Of a DNA stretch of 9,177 bases, positions 7,737 to 9,177 are shown piece by piece. The position numbers were made by a program, and so were the translations under genes. The notes beneath the pieces are model-generated. The model worked only from the letters and a program-made list of their open reading frames with translations. It made no database searches and was not told the origin of the DNA. This DNA comes from Bacteroidales bacterium (lineage in GTDB: Bacteria; Bacteroidota; Bacteroidia; Bacteroidales; UBA932). How positions within the stretch are numbered: position 1 is the first letter of the stretch; each line of letters starts with the position of its first letter. The DNA is taken from NCBI GenBank assembly GCA_004555145.1, contig SFJB01000072.1, positions 1-9,177 on the forward strand, given 5' to 3'.

Positions 7737-9059
7737 TCAAAGTCCAACCTTCTGCAAATATCTCAGCAACTCGATATTGTTGCTTACGCCAAGCTTGCGG
7801 TACAGGTTGTTTTTGTGGACCCCTACCGTCTGGGGGCTTATCTTCAGAATACTGGCAATTTCCTTGTTCATCAGTCCCTGACCGGCGAGATGCGCAATTT
7901 CAAGTTCTCTTGGCGTAAGTTTTATCAGCGGCAGCTGCAGGTCTTCGGACATTATCTTCTCCACTTCGTCCGCATTCGATTTGCCATCTACCGAGGAGCG
8001 CGCAATTGCAAGCAATTTGTCTCTCTGAATCAGCGCTCTTGTCAAATCCGCTTCTCTTTTTCTGAGCATATAAGTGCGGCGTGTCAGCATAATCAGCATA
8101 GCTGCAAAGAGGAGCAGCAGTGCCAGCAATACAACTATCCAGATGCCTCGACGGCACATTATTTTGCATTGCCGCTGCGCTTCATACTTCTTCTTTATCT
8201 GAGTAATGCGATTTTCTGCGCTCTGCTTCATATAGAGTTGTGTATAATATGCACATAACCCGTGACTCTCCTCAGCGCCCTGCAGGTCACCAACAATGCA
8301 CTGCAGCTGTGTAAGATGGTCATATACCTGAAAGAGAGTGAGGTAATCCGTCCGAGAGGCCTCCTTGATGACGCTGTTGCAATAGTCGATGGCTTCCCGG
8401 TAACGCTCGCCCTGTCTGTAATATCTGATATGAACAGAGATATTGGGAGAGACAACGCCCGGATATTTTGCAAGAAGCGAATCCCCCACAGCAATAAAAT
8501 CCCCTGCGCGTTCATAAATGTCAAAATCCAAATCACTGCCGTTCCAGCGGTTCATATTAATAAGAATGTCTGCAGAGACATAGTATGCCTGTGCGGTTTC
8601 GGCGTTATAATCATACTCTTTGGCAATTGCAATGGCCTGCTGCAGGTATTTCAACCCCTCCTCGTTACGGTTGTTAGCCTCGCTTATACAAGCATAATTG
8701 CACAACTTGCCCTTTAGCAGCAGCACCTGACAGCGCTGGAGCGGCAAATTGGAGGATATGGCAAGGTTATGCGCCTCTTCTGCATAGACCCAACTTAACG
8801 AGTCCTCCTTATTCCTCATTGCAATATTTGCCGCCAGGCACAGACCTGCTGCCTTGAGGCTATCTTCGCCGCAGCGGCCAGCCTTGTCAATGACCTCTAT
8901 AGCGGCTGACATGGCTTCTGACAGATTACGTATCTCAAAATCGGCTTTAGCCCGATTAAGGCATTGCTCTATGGAGCTCCCGCTTTCGGAGCAGCCGGCA
9001 AGCAAGATAAACATTGCCAAGCCTGATACGCTCAGAATCCTTCCTAAAATAGCTTTCAT
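7737..9059 (-). CDS. Membrane-bound TPR / LuxR-type HTH transcriptional regulator with lipoprotein signal
   Basis: A 440-residue regulator. Residues 1-23 form a lipoprotein signal ending in LLAGC (C23). About 24-290 is alpha-helical with TPR-like repeats, probably periplasmic. A polar helical stretch (about 285-300) precedes a single TM helix at about 305-325. A cytosolic coiled-coil-like linker then leads to a complete GerE/LuxR HTH at 381-440: LTPRE, G395, N398-KEIA, and the recognition helix SPQTVGVHKNNLYRKLG. This TPR-TM-HTH layout is common in Bacteroidota and suggests direct signal transfer from periplasm to DNA without a phosphorelay. I chose the ATG at 9059 because it gives a proper signal peptide; an in-frame ATG at 9092 would add an 11-residue extension in front of it and is less likely. 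The gene converges on the phosphodiesterase with a 21-bp gap. Its ligand and targets are unknown. Confidence 0.88.
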   Translation of the reverse strand: MKAILGRILSVSGLAMFILLAGCSESGSSIEQCLNRAKADFEIRNLSEAMSAAIEVIDKAGRCGEDSLKAAGLCLAANIAMRNKEDSLSWVYAEEAHNLAISSNLPLQRCQVLLLKGKLCNYACISEANNRNEEGLKYLQQAIAIAKEYDYNAETAQAYYVSADILINMNRWNGSDLDFDIYERAGDFIAVGDSLLAKYPGVVSPNISVHIRYYRQGERYREAIDYCNSVIKEASRTDYLTLFQVYDHLTQLQCIVGDLQGAEESHGLCAYYTQLYMKQSAENRITQIKKKYEAQRQCKIMCRRGIWIVVLLALLLLFAAMLIMLTRRTYMLRKREADLTRALIQRDKLLAIARSSVDGKSNADEVEKIMSEDLQLPLIKLTPRELEIAHLAGQGLMNKEIASILKISPQTVGVHKNNLYRKLGVSNNIELLRYLQKVGL

Positions 9060-9063
9060 ACGG

Positions 9064-9092
9064 CAAATGTAAATAATTTCAATAAACTTCAA
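9064..9092 (-). promoter_or_regulatory. Candidate promoter of the TPR-LuxR regulator
   Basis: On the minus strand TACATTTG (9071-9064) matches the TAnnTTTG -7 consensus. A TTG (9092-9090) lies 18 bp upstream in the -33 position, a good spacing for Bacteroidota promoters. The predicted transcript start would fall at or next to the ATG at 9059, making the message essentially leaderless. If the real promoter is further up (for example the weaker TATATTTA at 9102-9095), the leader would be longer. Motif-based only. Confidence 0.4.
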
Positions 9093-9094
9093 TC

Positions 9095-9159
9095 TAAATA
9101 TACATTTATAGTCCTAAATATTGTATTTATTGCGGCGTCTTTAAATATTTGATTTATAG
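9095..9159. repeat. Three iterated AT-rich imperfect palindromes upstream of the regulator
   Basis: Three units share the pattern TAAATAT-n2/3-ATTTAT. Unit 1 is TAAATATACATTTATAG (9095-9111), unit 2 is TAAATATTGTATTTATTG (9115-9132), and unit 3 is TAAATATTTGATTTATAG (9142-9159). Each is an imperfect inverted repeat (TAAAT...ATTTA), and unit starts are 20 and 27 bp apart. They lie directly upstream of the candidate -33 element of the TPR-LuxR gene, so they could be binding sites for that regulator or for another one. The AT-rich setting raises the chance of coincidence. Confidence 0.45.
9121..9151 (+). promoter_or_regulatory. Weak plus-strand promoter-like motif leading out of the window
   Basis: AATATTTG (9144-9151) differs from TAnnTTTG at one position and has TTG (9121-9123) 20 bp upstream. 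It could drive a divergent gene beyond base 9177, but it also overlaps the third AT-rich repeat unit and may be only base composition. Confidence 0.15.
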
Positions 9160-9177
9160 GTATCTCAGATAGCATTT

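Noticed and set aside
7815..8258. A 147-codon plus-strand frame opposite the TPR-LuxR gene
   Set aside because: Antisense to the HTH and TM coding region, which has unambiguous family motifs.

Overview
The window looks like a chromosomal stretch from a Bacteroidota (Bacteroidales-like) bacterium. Three things suggest this. Starts lack Shine-Dalgarno sequences. TAnnTTTG-type -7 promoter elements lie just upstream of two gene blocks. The last gene has the TPR / transmembrane / LuxR-type HTH layout common in this phylum. No closer taxonomic placement is supported. The left part and the 1739-7715 block look GC-richer than the last gene and its AT-rich upstream region.

Layout. (1) 1-546 (+) is the 3' end of a CpXC-domain zinc-ribbon-like protein, cut by the window edge. 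(2) 567-1691 (+) is a multi-pass acyltransferase-3 family membrane protein. (3) A promoter-like TAACTTTG at 1710-1717 opens a new block of three genes joined by ATGA overlaps: an unrecognised protein with a large soluble part and two C-terminal membrane helices (1739-2971), a 1308-residue STAND/NACHT-like P-loop NTPase with a helical, possibly HEPN-like N-terminus and a long helical C-terminus (2968-6894), and a secreted glycerophosphodiester phosphodiesterase (6891-7715). (4) On the minus strand, converging on the phosphodiesterase, is a lipoprotein-signal / TPR / TM / LuxR-HTH regulator (9059-7737). Upstream of it lies an AT-rich region holding three near-identical imperfect palindromes and a plausible promoter.

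The notable part is the 1739-6894 pair. A membrane-anchored partner translationally coupled to a large STAND NTPase is the architecture expected of a prokaryotic conflict (antiphage-type) system: a sensor of helical repeats, an NTPase switch, an N-terminal possible RNase/adaptor domain, and a membrane protein as effector or anchor. I do not recognise this pair as a named system. The coupled phosphodiesterase may be a third component or simply a housekeeping gene that landed in the operon. Genes fill the window almost completely. No tRNA, rRNA, CRISPR array, insertion sequence or transposase was seen.
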